Assembly (NCBI GenBank): GCA_016784025.1
Contig: JADHVL010000014.1
Span: 50,126-114,125 of the forward strand
Source: Fidelibacterota bacterium
GTDB taxonomy: Bacteria; Fidelibacterota; UBA8477; JABMPR01
Direction of reading: 5' to 3'
DNA length: 64,000 nt
A program made the position numbers and the translations under genes. The notes below the pieces were generated by a model. The model did no database searches. It worked only from the letters and a program-made list of their open reading frames with translations, and had not been told where the DNA came from. Positions 28,201-35,608 of the stretch are shown piece by piece (position 1 is the first letter of the stretch; the number at the start of each line of letters is the position of its first letter).

Positions 28201-29146
28201 CTAACATACCATTATGATTGCCATCCCAGATGACTGCAAACTCACCATACATGTGACCGTCAAGAGTAATTTCAAAATATGGATTGGAGCCAATTTCCAG
28301 GGTGTCGGTATAATCACCATTCACTGTCATATCATAGAGAGAGGGAGTGCCATCAAAAATGGGGGTGCCATCCGTCTGGATCATATAGTCAAAAGTAAAC
28401 CAGTTATCAGTCCAGCCTACACTCACACCAGTCACTTCCATTACAACATACATATTGGAAGTACGTGTATGGATAACCCACAGGTTTCCCACACCAAGGG
28501 GCTGGCCATTGTTACCACCCTGCCAATCCCAGGAAATCGTTGTCCATTCAGCAAGTGCATCGTCCACAGCAGGAACAACCGTGACTGTATCAAGCGAACC
28601 ATCTACTGAATAGTAGTGAAGTAAACTTGGGTCTGTAAAAAAGGGATAGGATGTACCATCTATCCAGGCCCCTTCACTACCGAAGTTTGTACCTTCATTA
28701 CTGGAGATCATCACATCCATATCCAGAGTATCATTGCCCATCATTCCCGTCAAAAAATTGAAATAAAGAGAATCTGCTGCCATGATCATTTGTCCGCTAC
28801 CGTACATGACATCCCTCAGAGCGCTTGTCCGGATCTGGGGGAGTGCCCCATCAGTTCTCATGAGATGAATACTCTGATCAGCATCAAGATCAGGTTGATT
28901 CTTCATCCTAGTCAAGGCATTGCTCAAACGCAGGTTACGTTGTTGCTCAGGCGTCGCCTGTGTAGCCACACTATTGGCTTTAAGATTTTTAAGGACTGTG
29001 CTCTGGTTCTGCACCTGCCTTAGTTGTTTGATTTTTTCAATGTTAGTTGCTGCATCATCTGCCAGCATAAACATTGGCATGGCCATTATCATGATAGACA
29101 CAATAAGTAGCCAGGATATTCCTCTTGAGTTGATGGTACGCATCAT
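25220..29146 (-). CDS. Type IX-sorted surface protein with tandem carboxypeptidase-regulatory-like domains
   Basis: I place the start at the paired ATG-ATG at 29146/29143, preceded by GGAGG at 4/7 bases; the open frame extends 45 codons further upstream without a ribosome site. This gives about 1308 residues with a signal peptide ending F-M-L-A. After a ~370-residue N-terminal domain come roughly eight copies of a carboxypeptidase D regulatory-like / SdrD B-like beta domain (I-x-G-x-V-Y-x-x-x-G-x-P-I-x-x-A-x-V and G-x-Y-x-x-x-x-P-x-G-x-Y), unusually rich in Asp, Tyr, Met and Trp. A fibronectin III-like segment precedes the C-terminal sorting domain (Y-P-N-P-F-N-P-T-T-S-I ... K-K-M-V-L-M-K). 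Likely a calcium-stabilised adhesin-like surface rod; ligand unknown. Confidence 0.88.
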   Translation of the reverse strand: MMRTINSRGISWLLIVSIMIMAMPMFMLADDAATNIEKIKQLRQVQNQSTVLKNLKANSVATQATPEQQRNLRLSNALTRMKNQPDLDADQSIHLMRTDGALPQIRTSALRDVMYGSGQMIMAADSLYFNFLTGMMGNDTLDMDVMISSNEGTNFGSEGAWIDGTSYPFFTDPSLLHYYSVDGSLDTVTVVPAVDDALAEWTTISWDWQGGNNGQPLGVGNLWVIHTRTSNMYVVMEVTGVSVGWTDNWFTFDYMIQTDGTPIFDGTPSLYDMTVNGDYTDTLEIGSNPYFEITLDGHMYGEFAVIWDGNHNGMLDDGDVGLEYYEFMDDDMHDEDPTPGIFGFTYSDEMADGLNYLADDLLFVATSDMDMAVTSVQFYTLPSPYFVSGSIYETNGGGAPLGGIVVWAVYEESEDDEQPSVIVVTDGAGQYHIDLPDTGNVMVGTEDHFYMTDGLIPEPRHHFVNVQGAEFGYNFYYVAPTAAIEGYVYNEIGEPIEGVEVKVDSDFGGSGAWGLTGPSGYYSVGVMPGSYEVQVEWESLPAPYVVPHSEYVDVGDFAVTTVNFTLHTANNFISGVVTLDDMPFDGAHVVAMNHDFGFSLAMSQGDGSFDIPVFGGPETFYDLMVWMDDDMFDVVQTSMNHQVPAGAEDQMITLETISGGLFGYFIDTDTNEPIMDAFDIGMMMRDIDTGMEFYGGPDYEGYYEIHVPPGLYEVMAGGHQWMGPEPDTVLIGDVLLPYDFFFTHMSFDASLDGYVFNQDGLPIPYAQVQIGNDGWGAGTMADEFGYYYFDLPVGYYYVSAWAEGHYMSFDEFPVGPGPNGYNFFLEQYEVDGAIAGEVYDLDSGAPLMDANVYAYGWDDDQSYWSNTDEFGEFWFDLPNGTYDIVVEHWDYPPMWIHEINVQDDTTYLSFAMELPDGGVDGYVYDDNGYTIHDAEVVLISTVDSTIGFWGYTDGSGYYSIPAQNGEYLISARAPGFEPSQLSALSINDDWQFIEIWLQPRDFAGPEINFIIDQPNDQGRWVRMQFWPGSSEWGPFSGYSIWRWTNTPAGIMYDFVDYIPNYNLDEYMLVAPTLVDSSANLTEPEFYTSMFVVAGHWDAFGFMEGPPMSGYSIDNIHPGMPGPLALLSASEDGVEIGWEMSMADDFQYFEVYRATNPDFTDADVYATVEPMFSDGDVIIGQTYYYAVSAVDANGNMSETTNVVTTSIVSVDDLEMIPTAYGLSQNYPNPFNPTTSIEFALPEAAEVSLEIYNLLGQKVRTLVTGYVPAGYINTSWDGLDQNGKEISSGTYIYRLQTADQTFSKKMVLMK

Positions 29147-29387
29147 ACGTCCTCCATGTTTGTTAGTGACAAGTGAAAATACATCATAGAAGGGGAAAAT
29201 CTGTGACGTGGCACACAAGTAATGTGAATAGAAATCCCCCTTTGATATAGCACAAATATAAACGAATTGCAGGCCCGTCAACAGAATTAAAGCCCTTATT
29301 TGTCATAATTAAGGAATGCTAAAGTTTGGTACCCATTAAAAAATGAGGTTCATATTCAATATTGTAAGATGGAGAAAAGCTTGGCTA

Positions 29388-30590
29388 TCAGGGACCGGGT
29401 GGAGTGAATATATAGCTTGTGACATCTCTCTGGCTGAGAAGGATGTCTTTCAACTCTGCATCGGGATGATCCTTGAGATAAACATCAAAAAAGACTCTGG
29501 TATTTGTCCCCATTAAATCATTCAGCCACATCGGGTCAAGAATTTTTGTATATCCAATGAACAGAGAAAATGGAGTAAATAGTGGCATATCAGTGAAGTC
29601 AGTATGGTGTGTTCCTGGAATGAGCATTTTATAAATGGGTCCACTACTGTGTGACAGCAATCTATCCATTCTTAAATAGTTACCAGGATCTTTCCATTGT
29701 TTTTGACCGAGATGGTAGAACGGATTTTTAAGACCCCCTGTAATCACAGGATCTGGTACTGGGGCATACCATCCATCAAGAATCATTGCAGCTCCCACAC
29801 GCGAATCCACAGCCATGGTGGTGACAGCGACAGCCCCACCCAGCGAGTGGCCCATCACTCCGATTCGATCTCTATCCATGGGTAGTCCACTCAAAAATGA
29901 ATCGGAACTATCCGCTTTTATCACATCTATGATGAAGCTGAGATCTCTCACAAGAATATCGATTTGGGATAGATCTATGGTGTTTAAAAAAGCTGCATTC
30001 AGGGCTCGTCTTTTGCCTGCTCGATATTGAGCAGTTTCCCCATCATCGAAGATAGTAATATTAGCTCCATAGCTATGATCCGCTGCAAAGACCACATACC
30101 CATAACTGACCAATTCCTCAATGAGGGCTGTGTTTTGAAAGCGCATGCCACTCAATCCATGTGAAAAAAGTATGATTGGATATTTCTGGTCTAACTCAAG
30201 ATAACCAGGAAAGGCTACCGAATGAGTTTTGACCTCCCCAAAATGACTGATAAGCGAGAGCGGAAGGCGCAATTGCCTGGCCAGGGCTGGTAATCTCAAT
30301 TCTGGATCATCAATATAGGGCAGAGTAGACAGGTCTTCTTGATCTACAATGGGAAACCATGTTTGGACCACCAAACGACGGTAATCATTTTCTGCTGTGA
30401 AAGTTTCATCACGGGAACTGTCGGTCCAGGTTGAGCTGTAGGTAGCTACTGAATAGGGACCCGTCGGTTCAGGAAGATCAGAAAAGGGAGCCATCACAGG
30501 GAATATGAAGCTGCAATTACTGAGACTCATCACCAGCAAAAGTGGTAAAATCCTAGACCAGGATGGCTTGGAAAATCTGATAAATCTCAT
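29388..30590 (-). CDS. Lipoprotein esterase of the PAF-acetylhydrolase-like alpha/beta hydrolase family
   Basis: About 400 residues with a lipoprotein signal (L-L-L-V-M-S-L-S-N-C). The alpha/beta hydrolase core is clear: oxyanion-region L-F-S-H-G-L-S-G, nucleophile elbow G-H-S-L-G-G, and a late histidine in G-T-H-H-T-D-F. This arrangement matches platelet-activating-factor acetylhydrolase isoform II-like bacterial hydrolases, which cleave short acyl esters. The ATG at 30590 is preferred to the GTG two codons upstream. It points away from cca, which is divergently transcribed. Confidence 0.85.
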   Translation of the reverse strand: MRFIRFSKPSWSRILPLLLVMSLSNCSFIFPVMAPFSDLPEPTGPYSVATYSSTWTDSSRDETFTAENDYRRLVVQTWFPIVDQEDLSTLPYIDDPELRLPALARQLRLPLSLISHFGEVKTHSVAFPGYLELDQKYPIILFSHGLSGMRFQNTALIEELVSYGYVVFAADHSYGANITIFDDGETAQYRAGKRRALNAAFLNTIDLSQIDILVRDLSFIIDVIKADSSDSFLSGLPMDRDRIGVMGHSLGGAVAVTTMAVDSRVGAAMILDGWYAPVPDPVITGGLKNPFYHLGQKQWKDPGNYLRMDRLLSHSSGPIYKMLIPGTHHTDFTDMPLFTPFSLFIGYTKILDPMWLNDLMGTNTRVFFDVYLKDHPDAELKDILLSQRDVTSYIFTPPGP

Positions 30591-30743
30591 GGTCACAAAG
30601 TAGTCCCAGCTCTGCCCCTACAAAATATTTTCTCAGCCATTTCTTCTACCTTCTACTTTCTCCCTCCTACATTCTACATCCCATCTCAACCTCCCAACTC
30701 AATTCCCTTCACCACAGTCAATTTCAGATTATCTTCATCCCGT

Positions 30744-32144
30744 ATGATTAGTCGAATTCCAAAGAATATTCTATCTGTCCTGGAGAGAGCCGGCCGGCTG
30801 GCGGAGGCCATAAATATTGAATGCTACACCGTTGGCGGTTTTGTCCGTGATCTTATCCTGAATGTTCCCAGTAAAGATGTGGATATTATGGTCATTGGGG
30901 ATGGACTTGAATTTGCTCGGAAACTGGGCAAGGAGCTTGGGGTCCCAGACATTGTAGAGTATGGTGACTTTGGTACTGCACTTATCCCATACGGTGAATT
31001 TCTCATTGAAGTTGCCTCAGCTCGTACTGAAACCTATGAATCCGATTCCCGCAAACCCAGGGTTGTCTATACGGATCTTAAAGGAGATCTCAGTCGCCGG
31101 GATTTTACGGTGAATGCCATGGCCATTAATCTTTTACCAGAGCATTTCGGAGAAATGGTCGATGAATACGGTGGAGTTCAGGATATCCAGGATAAAATTT
31201 TACGAACACCCCTTGATCCAGTAAAAACCTTTGATGATGATCCCCTGCGCATGATGCGAGCTGCCAGATTTTCTGCCCAGTTAGAATTTAAACTGGTTCC
31301 GGAAGCCATGCAGGCCATGCAAGCCAGAGTAGACCGGATAAGTATTGTCTCTCAGGAACGGGTTACTGACGAAATTGTCAAGACCCTGAAAGCTAGGGTG
31401 CCCTCTATTGGATTTTATGTGATGCAAGAGGCTGGGCTTTTACCCCTGGTCTTCCCTGAAATTGCCATCCTCGGCGGGGTAGAAGACCGTGATGGTCAGC
31501 GTCATAAAGATGTATTTCACCACACCCTCAAGGTGGTGGATAATACGGCCGAGCGCAGCGATAAAATGCGACTACGTTTCGCTGCTCTGGTCCATGATAT
31601 TGGTAAACCGGCAACCAAAAAATTTATTGAAGGTATAGGCTGGAGTTATCACGGACATGAAGAGCTGGGACGTAAAATGCTCAACGAAGTTGGTAAACGT
31701 ATGCGACTCTCCCGCAAACTGACAGCCTATTTAAAACGGATGACTCGCCTCCATCTCCGTCCCATTGCCCTGGCCCAGGAAGAAGTCAGTGACTCGGGGA
31801 TCAGAAGACTCATTGTTGAGGCAGGTGAAAATCTAGAGGATCTGATGATTCTGGTGCTCGCCGATGTTACCTCAAAGGATTCCAGACGTGTGAAGCGCTA
31901 CTATGGCAACTTTGACCGTGTCATGGATCGCATTGTGGAGGTGGTAGAAAAAGATGCTATGCGTGCCTTTCAATCTCCCCTACGCGGAGATGAGATCATT
32001 GAACTTCTGGGGGTCCCACCTGGACCAGTGGTTGGGCGCATTAAAAAGGCCATTGAGGAAGCCATTTTAGATGGCGAGATTCCCAATGAATATGAAGCCT
32101 CCAGGGAATATTTCTTCAAAATCAAAGACGACTTCATCGAATAA
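30744..32144 (+). CDS. cca: CCA tRNA nucleotidyltransferase with HD domain
   Basis: A 466-residue class II nucleotidyltransferase. The N-terminal domain has Y-T-V-G-G-F-V-R-D, the metal-binding K-D-V-D-I-M-V and R-R-D-F-T-V-N-A-M-A; an RNA-binding head follows, then an HD domain (F-A-A-L-V-H-D-I-G-K-P) with H-G-H-E downstream. Such enzymes add or repair the tRNA 3' CCA end. This fits the tRNA in this window, which does not encode CCA. No ribosome site is visible ahead of the ATG; the upstream region is strongly pyrimidine-rich (30640-30720). Confidence 0.93.
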   Translation: MISRIPKNILSVLERAGRLAEAINIECYTVGGFVRDLILNVPSKDVDIMVIGDGLEFARKLGKELGVPDIVEYGDFGTALIPYGEFLIEVASARTETYESDSRKPRVVYTDLKGDLSRRDFTVNAMAINLLPEHFGEMVDEYGGVQDIQDKILRTPLDPVKTFDDDPLRMMRAARFSAQLEFKLVPEAMQAMQARVDRISIVSQERVTDEIVKTLKARVPSIGFYVMQEAGLLPLVFPEIAILGGVEDRDGQRHKDVFHHTLKVVDNTAERSDKMRLRFAALVHDIGKPATKKFIEGIGWSYHGHEELGRKMLNEVGKRMRLSRKLTAYLKRMTRLHLRPIALAQEEVSDSGIRRLIVEAGENLEDLMILVLADVTSKDSRRVKRYYGNFDRVMDRIVEVVEKDAMRAFQSPLRGDEIIELLGVPPGPVVGRIKKAIEEAILDGEIPNEYEASREYFFKIKDDFIE

Positions 32145-32162
32145 TCCCCCACCCTCCTCATA

Positions 32163-32254
32163 GTCATTGCGAGGGAAGCATGACCGAAGCAATCCCGGAG
32201 CCCTTGGGCAAATAAGGTATCGAGATCGCCGCGTCCTATCGGACTCGCGAAGAC
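32163..32254 (+). repeat. Dispersed GTCATTGCGAG repeat, copy 2
   Basis: Starts GTCATTGCGAGGGAAGCA, contains CCGAAGCAATCCCGG and GAGATCGCCGCG, ends GGACTCGCGAAGAC. Its ends and core match the copy at 11992-12069; the centre is longer here. It sits 18 bases after the cca stop. Confidence 0.85.
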
Positions 32255-32360
32255 TTGTCAGGCGGAACCTTGGACCTTCAACCCCACCTTCTGATTTCTG
32301 ACTACCAAATCCCTTGATTCAGTAGTCACTCACGCTACCTTCAGTTATAGCGAATCAATA

Positions 32361-32564
32361 GTGAGTCGGGAATTGCCGATGCAACAAATAGGAATGCAAG
32401 TAAATGGACAAAAAACCTCGAGTTGGGTAATAACCCCAGGTGAGATAAGAGATTTTGGTGGAGCCCTTTTTTGTGATCGTCGCTATGACCAGGTCTTTGT
32501 GTACCACAAGGGTACTGAATCATATTACGCTGCCAGAGGTTTTCGTGGTTGGATCAAGGTTTAG
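32361..32564 (+). CDS. Possible small protein or gene remnant
   Basis: A 67-codon frame starting with GTG (internal ATG at 32379). The translation looks globular (S-S-W-V-I-T-P-G-E-I-R-D-F-G-G and Y-D-Q-V-F-V-Y-H-K-G) rather than random, but there is no ribosome site, no recognised family and it lies in a repeat-rich gap. It may be a fragment of a decayed gene. Low confidence. Confidence 0.25.
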   Translation: MSRELPMQQIGMQVNGQKTSSWVITPGEIRDFGGALFCDRRYDQVFVYHKGTESYYAARGFRGWIKV

Positions 32565-32609
32565 TCCAGGATATAAACCACACGGTGTGTGTGAGAGTTG
32601 AAAAGGGTT

Positions 32610-33347
32610 ATGATGGAAAAACTATTGCTCCCAATGCTTTGTCTTTTGATGACCTCAGTCCCAAAAGCCTATGGCTGAGGCGTTCCCTTGCCGGGCGGTC
32701 CGCCCCCACAATGCAGTGATTCAGGTAATCATGATGGGCATCAGAGCAATCCATTAACACTGGGTGTTGGTCTGGGGTCATTATCCTCAACCCTCCGTTT
32801 TGATGAAAGCGATGAGGTTGAGATTGAAATGAATACCACATCCCTTTCCGGTGCCTGGAGACTCAATGAAAAATGGTCCCTGCGCGGGGGATTGGGTATA
32901 ATCCTGGATGGAAAACTGACTCCCACTGGGCAATCAACTCAAAATGTACAATCTGGTGGATTGCTGGCAGTTGGAGTTGAATATCTGTGGCAACGAGGTG
33001 AGGATTTTAAGCCCTATGTGGACTATTCAGTCTTTATAAGCGCTTCTTCAGCCCAGGTAGAGAATCCTACCACTGAAGAAACGACAAGCTATTTTTCTTC
33101 TGATCTACGAGTAGGAGGGCGCGCCAGCTGGATAATAAATGATAGACTTTTTCCATATCTAACTGCCCGTGTCTTTGGAGGTCCTGTAACTTGGGAACTA
33201 AATGGAGCAGAAGTAATCGGCTCAGATATTCATCACTATCAGGTTGCCCTGGGAACAGCCCTGCAATTTGGTAAAACCGGTACATTTATTGAGTGGGCAG
33301 GTCTTGGAGAAAAGGCATTGAGTGTCGGGATGAGTTACGCCTGGTAA
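32610..33347 (+). pseudogene. Outer membrane barrel protein gene interrupted by in-frame TGA
   Basis: From ATG-ATG at 32610/32613 the frame encodes a textbook signal peptide (M-E-K-L-L-L-P-M-L-C-L-L-M-T-S-V-P-K-A-Y-G). It then meets TGA at 32676-32678 and continues in the same frame without another stop for 223 codons. The rest (G-G-P-P-P-Q-C-S-D-S-G, then strands such as L-T-L-G-V-G-L-G-S-L and a final G-M-S-Y-A-W) reads as a small porin-like outer membrane barrel. A stop exactly at the signal-peptide junction points to a nonsense mutation or a sequence error. The longest uninterrupted part (32688-33347) has no signal peptide of its own. Confidence 0.75.
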
Positions 33348-33466
33348 TACACGACGAGTCGCGTTGCTGAAACATCCCGAGAAGATCGACGTTCTACTCT
33401 GGTCACTTGGTTTAGCAGGATGCTGAATCGATATTTCAGAGCAAGTCAAATGAAGGATGCGTTTGT

Positions 33467-34108
33467 ATGTCATTCGATCTCCAACCTGTTTTAAAGGGCG
33501 AAAAGCTCAGTCTCAGACCACTCTGGGCAGATGATTATGATGATCTCTTCGCCGTTGCGTCTGACCCCTTGATCTGGGAACAGCATCCAGCGTCCACTCG
33601 CTACACCCCTGCTGTTTTTAAAACTTTATTCCAGGAGTCCATGGATTCTGGTGGTGCTTTGATTGTCCAAGATGCCCAGAGCCAGGAGGTAATCGGTTCA
33701 TCACGTTATTATGGTTATGATGAAGGACGAAGTGAGGTTGAGATCGGCTGGACCTTTTTGGCCCGTTCATATTGGGGGGGATACTACAACGCGGAGATGA
33801 AACGACTGATGCTTGAACACGCTTTCCAGTTTGTTAACAATGTTGTCTTTCTTGTAGGACCTCAAAATATTCGTTCACAAAGAGCTGTGGAAAAAATAGG
33901 TGGAGTGCGAGGTGGTTCCAGGGTCGATGGGAGTGGCTGCGAGAGTATTAGCTTTAAGATCACTTCTGATTTCTTCAGAGTAAATGGTCTTAGCCAGAAT
34001 CATTCGCAAAAGGATTCATCAAATAAAAGAGGGAAATATGCAAAAAATATTGGCTTCTCATGCTCCAGCTCTAAAGCGTATTCAGCTAAAGATAGAACAA
34101 GAATTTAA
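33467..34108 (+). CDS. GNAT family N-acetyltransferase (RimJ/RimL-like)
   Basis: A 213-residue frame. Residues 1-165 follow the RimJ/RimL-type acetyltransferase pattern: L-R-P-L-W-A-D-D at the start, V-E-I-G-W-T-F-L-A-R-S-Y-W-G beta-4 region with the acetyl-CoA site, and N-I-R-S-Q-R-A-V-E-K-I-G-G near the end. Family members usually end soon after this. Here about 45 further residues of low-complexity Ser/Lys sequence overlap the next gene in another frame, suggesting a late frameshift or lost stop. Substrate unknown. Confidence 0.8.
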   Translation: MSFDLQPVLKGEKLSLRPLWADDYDDLFAVASDPLIWEQHPASTRYTPAVFKTLFQESMDSGGALIVQDAQSQEVIGSSRYYGYDEGRSEVEIGWTFLARSYWGGYYNAEMKRLMLEHAFQFVNNVVFLVGPQNIRSQRAVEKIGGVRGGSRVDGSGCESISFKITSDFFRVNGLSQNHSQKDSSNKRGKYAKNIGFSCSSSKAYSAKDRTRI

Positions 34109-34364
34109 GATTCCATCTGACAAGATTAAACCCGTTAATTTTTCAATTTCTGATGGAGGGGTGATGACCTTTCAGCTTTCCTTTCAATATCCAATTGTTG
34201 GGATTCCAAAAGAAATCTTGCTGGATTTTGAAATCAGGGAGAATTCGCCTGACACCTTGTATTTTGAGGCTCTCAATGGTCTGAAAGGGTATGAATCGTC
34301 CAATGAATATCATGGACTGGAAAACGAAATCGTAAAATACATCTCACTCAAAATCGACGATTAA
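34038..34364 (+). CDS. Small conserved-looking hypothetical protein
   Basis: I choose the ATG at 34038, preceded by AGAGGGA at a good distance, giving 108 residues; an upstream GTG frame extension exists but lacks a ribosome site. The product is soluble, starts with a charged helix (I-Q-L-K-I-E-Q-E-F) and continues with alternating strands. No family recognised. Its start lies within the overlong end of the GNAT gene. Confidence 0.6.
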   Translation: MQKILASHAPALKRIQLKIEQEFKIPSDKIKPVNFSISDGGVMTFQLSFQYPIVGIPKEILLDFEIRENSPDTLYFEALNGLKGYESSNEYHGLENEIVKYISLKIDD

Positions 34365-34388
34365 ATTTCAGAATTTAAGGACTGTGAA

Positions 34389-34835
34389 ATGACTTTTGAT
34401 GAAATAGACAGCAATATTTCAACTTTTATGGAGCGCTGGGGGATACTGGCGGTTCGTATATCATTTGGAATCATTTTTATCTGGTTTGGCATGCTAAAAC
34501 CCCTGGGTATTTCCTCAGCCGAACCGCTGGTTTTAGCTACTGTTCCCTGGTTACCTGTTTTCCAAGGAGAGACCTGGGTTGCCATCATTGGTTGGTGGGA
34601 AGTATTGATTGGTGTGGCTTTTCTTTTTAAACGAACCATACGTATTGCCATTGGTCTACTTGCACTCCAGATGGTCGGGACCTTTTTGCCCCTGGTTATG
34701 CTCCCAGAGATCACCTTTCAGGCTGGTTATTTTCCGTATGGACCCACCATGGAGGGACAGTATATCATCAAAAACCTCATGATTATTTCAGCAGCATTGG
34801 TGGTAGGCGGTACGGTGCGACGTCAAGAACCATAA
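34389..34835 (+). CDS. DoxX/DUF417-like integral membrane protein
   Basis: A 148-residue protein with four hydrophobic segments (about residues 19-37, 56-78, 82-104, 125-142). The first shows R-I-S-F-G-I-I-F-I-W-F-G-M-L-K, the hallmark of the DoxX/YkgB group, and W-W-E-V-L-I-G-V is in the second. Members are linked to redox stress or terminal-oxidase accessories, but the biochemical role is unsettled. AAGGA lies just before the ATG. Confidence 0.8.
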   Translation: MTFDEIDSNISTFMERWGILAVRISFGIIFIWFGMLKPLGISSAEPLVLATVPWLPVFQGETWVAIIGWWEVLIGVAFLFKRTIRIAIGLLALQMVGTFLPLVMLPEITFQAGYFPYGPTMEGQYIIKNLMIISAALVVGGTVRRQEP

Positions 34836-34892
34836 TTGAGGGGAGTAATGTGGCAGTATTGATATGTATGGATAATCAACTGGAGGCTTCAC

Positions 34893-35423
34893 ATGAAAAT
34901 CATTTTGACGGTACTACTGACATGTTGTTCCATACAATTGGCTGGCGAATCGTCTCAACAAGGAGGTAAAATGGATATCTGGTTTGATGGCTCAAACAAT
35001 ATTGATTGCGACATCCAGCAAGTAAAACAATCCCTGGAAAATCTCGGTGAACACTATGTGGCAATCGTTGGGCTCATGCCGGGATTATCCAGTGTGGAAC
35101 TGGTGGATCAAGGCCCTGATTATGTAACCATCAAAACCAATGAAGGGTACATGAAGCGTACGCAAATTGCCTTAAGAATTAACGGTGAAAGTGTGGTGGT
35201 GGAGTTCGATGAAGAATACAAGGCTGGATCCATGATAACCACCAGGTCTCACTTTTCGGAAAGCTTCACACCTACGACTTCCGGTATTGAGTATCGCTTG
35301 GTTATCAGCAACCTCACAGCTCCAGGTTTTATGGGGTTCTTCTATAGAAATTTTGGCAGCTCCAATACTGGGAATGCCTTCTTAAATTCGTACAAGACCT
35401 ACTATGAGGGAAATAAGCCCTAA
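34893..35423 (+). CDS. Secreted SRPBCC/START-like small protein
   Basis: A 176-residue protein with a weak signal-like N-terminus (M-K-I-I-L-T-V-L-L-T-C-C). The cysteine pair could make it a lipoprotein; alternatively, translation from the internal ATG at codon 27 gives a cytoplasmic protein. The mature part has a pattern typical of polyketide-cyclase-like helix-grip folds (E-N-L-G-E-H-Y, G-L-S-S-V-E-L-V, then a late helix F-L-N-S-Y-K-T-Y-Y). GGAGG precedes the ATG. Function unknown. Confidence 0.6.
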   Translation: MKIILTVLLTCCSIQLAGESSQQGGKMDIWFDGSNNIDCDIQQVKQSLENLGEHYVAIVGLMPGLSSVELVDQGPDYVTIKTNEGYMKRTQIALRINGESVVVEFDEEYKAGSMITTRSHFSESFTPTTSGIEYRLVISNLTAPGFMGFFYRNFGSSNTGNAFLNSYKTYYEGNKP

Positions 35424-35608
35424 ATCCACCAGGAAGTGTTAGTTGGGTACATAGCCACAAATCTTTCACCCTTCTGGCAGGAAGATTGAGCCCTCACCTC
35501 CAATTTTCAATTTTCAATCTTCATTCTCACAATCCCAAATTGTTTTATAATGGATAATCCTCCTGCAAAAGGTAGATTTCCAGCATAACAAATTCAGGAG
35601 ATCGGGAC

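Noticed and set aside
29147..29281. 45-residue upstream extension of the large surface protein
   Set aside because: A GGAGG site and signal peptide place the start at 29146/29143; the extension has no ribosome site and would bury the signal.
30600..30743. Pyrimidine-rich tract as a structured RNA
   Set aside because: Long C/T-rich runs without inverted repeats; probably low-complexity intergenic DNA shared with 35470-35530.
32676..32678. Selenocysteine codon
   Set aside because: The TGA lies at the signal cleavage site, where a selenocysteine has no role, and no selenoprotein family fits.
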